From: Silene latifolia
Taxonomy: Eukaryota > Streptophyta > Magnoliopsida > Caryophyllales > Caryophyllaceae
Assembly: GCF_048544455.1 (NCBI RefSeq)
Contig: NC_133526.1
Span: 4,604,001 to 4,668,000 of the forward strand
Reading direction: 5' to 3'
DNA length: 64,000 bases
Part shown: one piece after another, positions 60,591 to 64,000 of the stretch
How positions within the stretch are numbered: the first letter of the stretch is position 1
Layout: every line of letters starts with the position of its first letter
Notes under the pieces: model-generated
What the model was told of the DNA's origin: nothing
Seen by the model: the letters and a program-made list of their open reading frames with translations, nothing else
Databases searched by the model: none
Made by a program: the position numbers and the translations under genes

Positions 60591-60989
60591 AGGTCACAAC
60601 ATCCCTGAGATTCAACAATCAATATTACAAATTTACAGGTTGTCATAGCATTCTGATCAAACGTAAGAGTATGCGTTTATAGTTTAAATTAGTTATTTCT
60701 CCACAACTGGATTCTAGAGCTACCGTTAATGTCAGACAGAAATTGAATGTCGTGTAATCAGAAACTAATCGAAATGTAAGAGTTTGCCTCATGTTATATC
60801 TCAGAAAATCTTTCAACAAGCTCCGAAAATGAATTTTTCAGTCAGAACTCAAACATGAAAGTTTGAAATACATGGAGAAACAAAATCAGTCAAAACCACA
60901 ATCAAAGAAATGACACAGAACGCAGATATGCAGAACTGAATTCAACGTGGTACAATCATACTATCTTACATAGCTACATTTCGACCTAG
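60591..60989. other. Space between convergent GILT-like and SPC24-like genes
   Basis: This is likely the two 3'UTRs. No coding sequence is recognised. Confidence 0.45.
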
Positions 60990-62345
60990 TTACTGATCTA
61001 TCATCTTCCAAGTCTTGTTGCAAATGTCGAAAGCATCTTCTTTCGCTGGATCAAATTCAAACTTCTTCACCACTTTCTTATCTCGATTGACAATATCTAT
61101 GTACCAGATCAAGGATTAACACATTTGCCAGTAACATTACACAAAGTTGTCTGTTACAGAAGAGGCAAAAACATGGAATGGGTAAAATGCAAGTCCCACA
61201 GAGAATAGGTCAGGTCACACCTACAAAGAGAAGGTTCTGTCCGAAAACTAATTGACAATAGCAGAATAATCCTGAGAAACCATAAGGCAGGGGTCAGCAA
61301 TACTCATCCAAGGAACTTAACGATTATGCAACTGAATACCCCTGTATATATGAGACTGTAGATAAGACACACAAAGAAATATTGTACCCAATTTGGTCAT
61401 GCACTAGTACTTTCCTCTGAAGATTTGCATATGGGCCTTGACAATACGGTTTCTCAATATAGGAGGAAACCCATACACATTAATACAACATGAGCTATTT
61501 TAACAAGCAAACGGAGGACATTTTAACAGGTAAAGGGAGAATGGGTTAGCACATGCCTAAACAAATTATGTTAACACTTGTAAGGAGATAGTAATGCTAA
61601 AGCATAAACAAGGATACGGCCACAAATTTTTGAGTTGCTCTCTAGATCAGGAATGATCTTCGTCACGGATGCATAGAATGAAAGCTTCCTCCTGCAAAAG
61701 CACAAAGTTCTAAATTAGGAATGGGTAACTTACATAAAAAGTAACCAATCAGTAAAGGGAAATCATACAGCAAGTTCAATAGAAAAAACCTGGTAGATAA
61801 CTAAATGTATATTCATAACTGCTACACAAAGTAACATGCTTATAAATGTAAAATGATCACTGTATGTAAGTGAGTCTAATTATTACCCAAAAATACTAAT
61901 GCATTCGACTTTAATTATACAGTTGATTGATTTGTCTCACAGGTAAGACCGACTCCTATAAGTTTGTGTGTTCAAGAAGAGCTTTATAAACTTCAGAATT
62001 CAGTACATTTCTATCCAAAACTTACTGTTCTTTTTCTTCTTCTTCCTCAAGTTTCTTCAGCCGTTGTCTTTGTTTTTCTATTGAAACCCGTTGTTCATCT
62101 AACTCATCTATCTCGGCAACAAGCGCTGTGTTTCAATAAAAGATAAAAATCAATCCCTTGGAAACAGACATATAGACAAGGGTAATCAAAGCAGTGTACT
62201 TATCTGAGCTCCTCTCGAAGCAACTCTTCTCTTTTTAACTCCTCGTCAAGGTCTTTCTGAAGACGGTCTATATCTTCATCACCAACAACTTCAGATCTTG
62301 CAGTTTCTATTTTGAGCTTGCACTCATCAATCTTTTTCTTATAAT
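60990..62345 (-). CDS. Kinetochore protein SPC24-like, C-terminal exons (gene partial)
   Basis: Four exons are read on the minus strand: 62345-62205, 62125-62026, 61691-61618 and 61096-60990 (stop TAA). The first two encode a charged coiled coil (DYKKKIDECKLKIETA, RLQKDLDEELKREELLREEL, EIDELDEQRVSIEKQRQRLK). The last two encode a small globular end (RKLSFYASVTKIIPDLESNS, KKVVKKFEFDPAKEDAFDIC). Coiled coil plus RWD-type end fits a subunit of the NDC80 complex, which links microtubules to centromeres, and the end recalls plant SPC24 (Arabidopsis MUN). Phases agree between exons. The 62205 edge, however, has no GT donor: the sequence reads GAGCTCAGATAAGTAC where GTAAGT would be expected. The upstream exons, with the start codon, are not recognised and may lie beyond the window. 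SPC25 is an alternative. Confidence 0.6.
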
Positions 62346-64000
62346 CTGTGAGAAAAATGAGAACTTACAATAAGTATCAAAAGGTTCAAGGACGTTTAAA
62401 TACTGAAACACACAAGAAGTTCCTGTCCTTAGTTTTGAAAAGGTGTGACACAAAGGCAACAGAGGCCTATGGAGATGAGGCGCAAGGCACAAAGCAAAGG
62501 CAGTGCACACGAGACACACTAATTCGGCATTTAAATTTTAAAACATGTAAAAGGGTAGTTTGAAAAGAAGGATAATGGGGTTAAAAGTTAAAAAGGGATA
62601 GTTTTACAAGTATTTAAGTATGAAACTGAAGAAAAAAATATTTTAATCGCATAGAAGTGCTAACTGCACATTATGTACAAGCTGCAGTGAAAGCATCTTG
62701 TGGCGTTTTGGGCTATACCTCACTAGTCACTACAAATTGAGCCTAAGCGCATCCAGAGCAAATTTTACAAAACCAAGTTTATGTCAGATGCCACATGCAC
62801 TACAAGTTACCTATACCACCAACAACTATTTTATGAAATACGTAGTATTCTAAGTGTGGAGCATCTGTAATGTACTGATATTCACAGATAACCCTGTTGC
62901 AAAAGTAATCTGCCATTCACGCCTTTTCTAAACATACAGAGAGTAAGGATAGCATTCCTAATGAATGAAAAACACATCTAGCACACCAATTTTAAGACAA
63001 CGGAAAAAGATAACTTCCCACATATCTAACGGATGAACCATGAGAAAGGAATACTTGCTTTTAGAAGGTCGGAGACAAAGTGACATAAACCAATATATAA
63101 AATTTGTTTCATCTTGAAACCTGCCGACGATAGTATGTCTATGAAGACTTTAAAAGATGCTCCCTAACTTGGACTATAAGATTCACAAAGCAGAGTTCAG
63201 AGCTACATTGTCCCAACTGTTATGAGTAATTAAGGCAATAGCCAGTTAAGGGCAAAACGGCATCCTATAAAGAAGTACAGTTGAAATTAATTTACGTGGA
63301 CTACGCTGAAATATGCGAAGGACCACATAATGCATATCAAATTGCCAATGAAAGATGAAGAAAGGACTGCTTTTCCAAGAGGCAAATCTCTCAGCCTCGG
63401 CAATCTATTTAGTAAGGCTTGCTATCAAACTTCACATCTTAACATCTGAGTCAAGTTCATAATAACGTGTTATTGCATTGGAGACACAAGAATGCCTTAA
63501 TAGTTAATCCTGTGCTTAGCACAAAGTGGTAATTGTGTATTAGTTAGCACAAGAATGCTGTGAAAGCTCTAATCTTCCTCTCAGACCAACATATATTTTC
63601 TTTACTTCACTGTTTGCTGTGGACTCAAGATACAGCACCAAACACTTGCAAGGAATCTATAAGTCCTTCAGTGTCTTTCTACGATTATCTTATTCGATAT
63701 GCATGCATTAAAGGGACCTAAGCTCCAAATAATGTTCAGAACAACCAAAATAAACCAATGCAATGGGAGCATGATTCTGTTATTATTTAGGGGCTAAAAG
63801 AAGGCGGTTTGATTCTTGTACCTAACATAGAATATATATACAAATGAGCAACATGGTTGCGTAATATGTCATGAGCAACATGCCACATCCAATATGGGAT
63901 ACATTCTCATAGTGTATGTTAGATTTTTTGTAAGCGCTATCATAGAACACACTCACACTGATTCCCGATTCACTGGAATAAAAACACTCTCCCCAACTTG
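62346..64000. other. Upstream intron or intergenic DNA, no exon recognised
   Basis: The acceptor TCTCACAG at 62346 shows that the SPC24-like gene continues upstream, but I found no convincing further exon in this stretch. It is AT-rich. Positions 62400-62560 hold a purine-rich ACAAAGGCA/GAGGCGCAAGGC tract that may be repeat-derived. Confidence 0.4.

Noticed and set aside
62348-62563. 71-residue frame and its minus-strand shadow
   Set aside because: Purine-rich repeat-like stretch inside a probable intron; no domain.

Overview
This window looks like nuclear DNA of a eudicot plant. The host genes have plant-type exon-intron structure (GT-AG introns, 5'UTR introns) and match plant families. The intergenic DNA is AT-rich and full of plant transposons: Ty3/Gypsy Tat clade, MULE, Stowaway, Helitron, L1 and tRNA-SINE. 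The large LTR element resembles Retand/Grande-type elements (Retand was described in Silene), which is compatible with Caryophyllales, but the species cannot be fixed from this sequence alone.

Layout. 1-2.2 kb is AT-rich with no recognised gene. 2205-15497 is one Ty3/Gypsy Tat-clade element with two LTRs and a 5-bp target duplication (TAAGC). It is broken inside and is itself hit by a 2.4 kb solo LTR-like insertion at 6699-9115. 15.5-18.4 kb holds small repeats, including a short Helitron-like element. At 19161-19583 lies a small mitochondrial gene for a succinate dehydrogenase membrane anchor, followed by a relic of an EBP1-like gene, a decayed array of repeats and a truncated LINE. Two tandem pyruvate decarboxylase genes (25215-28501 and 33586-37222) share six exons with identical splice phases. 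Between them lie Stowaway MITEs, a 1288-bp near-perfect MULE-type inverted repeat and a SINE. 39.0-42.4 kb is a MULE-like MITE split by a 5'-truncated L1. The last third is gene-dense: importin beta-1 (43912-46720, +), a ~310-bp tandem array (47.98-49.09 kb), ubiquitin-activating enzyme E1 (57453-50733, -), a GILT-like thiol reductase (58893-60590, +), and the 3' part of a kinetochore gene resembling SPC24 (62345-60990, -).

The host genes are largely unrelated housekeeping functions. The tandem PDC genes serve ethanol fermentation under low oxygen, the SDH anchor belongs to respiratory complex II, importin beta to nuclear import, E1 to the ubiquitin cascade, GILT-like to disulfide reduction in the secretory or lysosomal route, and the SPC24-like protein to the NDC80 kinetochore complex.

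The most striking object is the inverted repeat at 30759-32046. It has two 630-bp arms differing at about three positions, a 28-bp spacer and a perfect 9-bp target duplication. Each arm carries a promoter-like stretch and the beginning of a possible transposase reading frame. This layout is like the maize Mu killer locus, so it is a candidate natural hairpin-RNA silencer of a MULE family.
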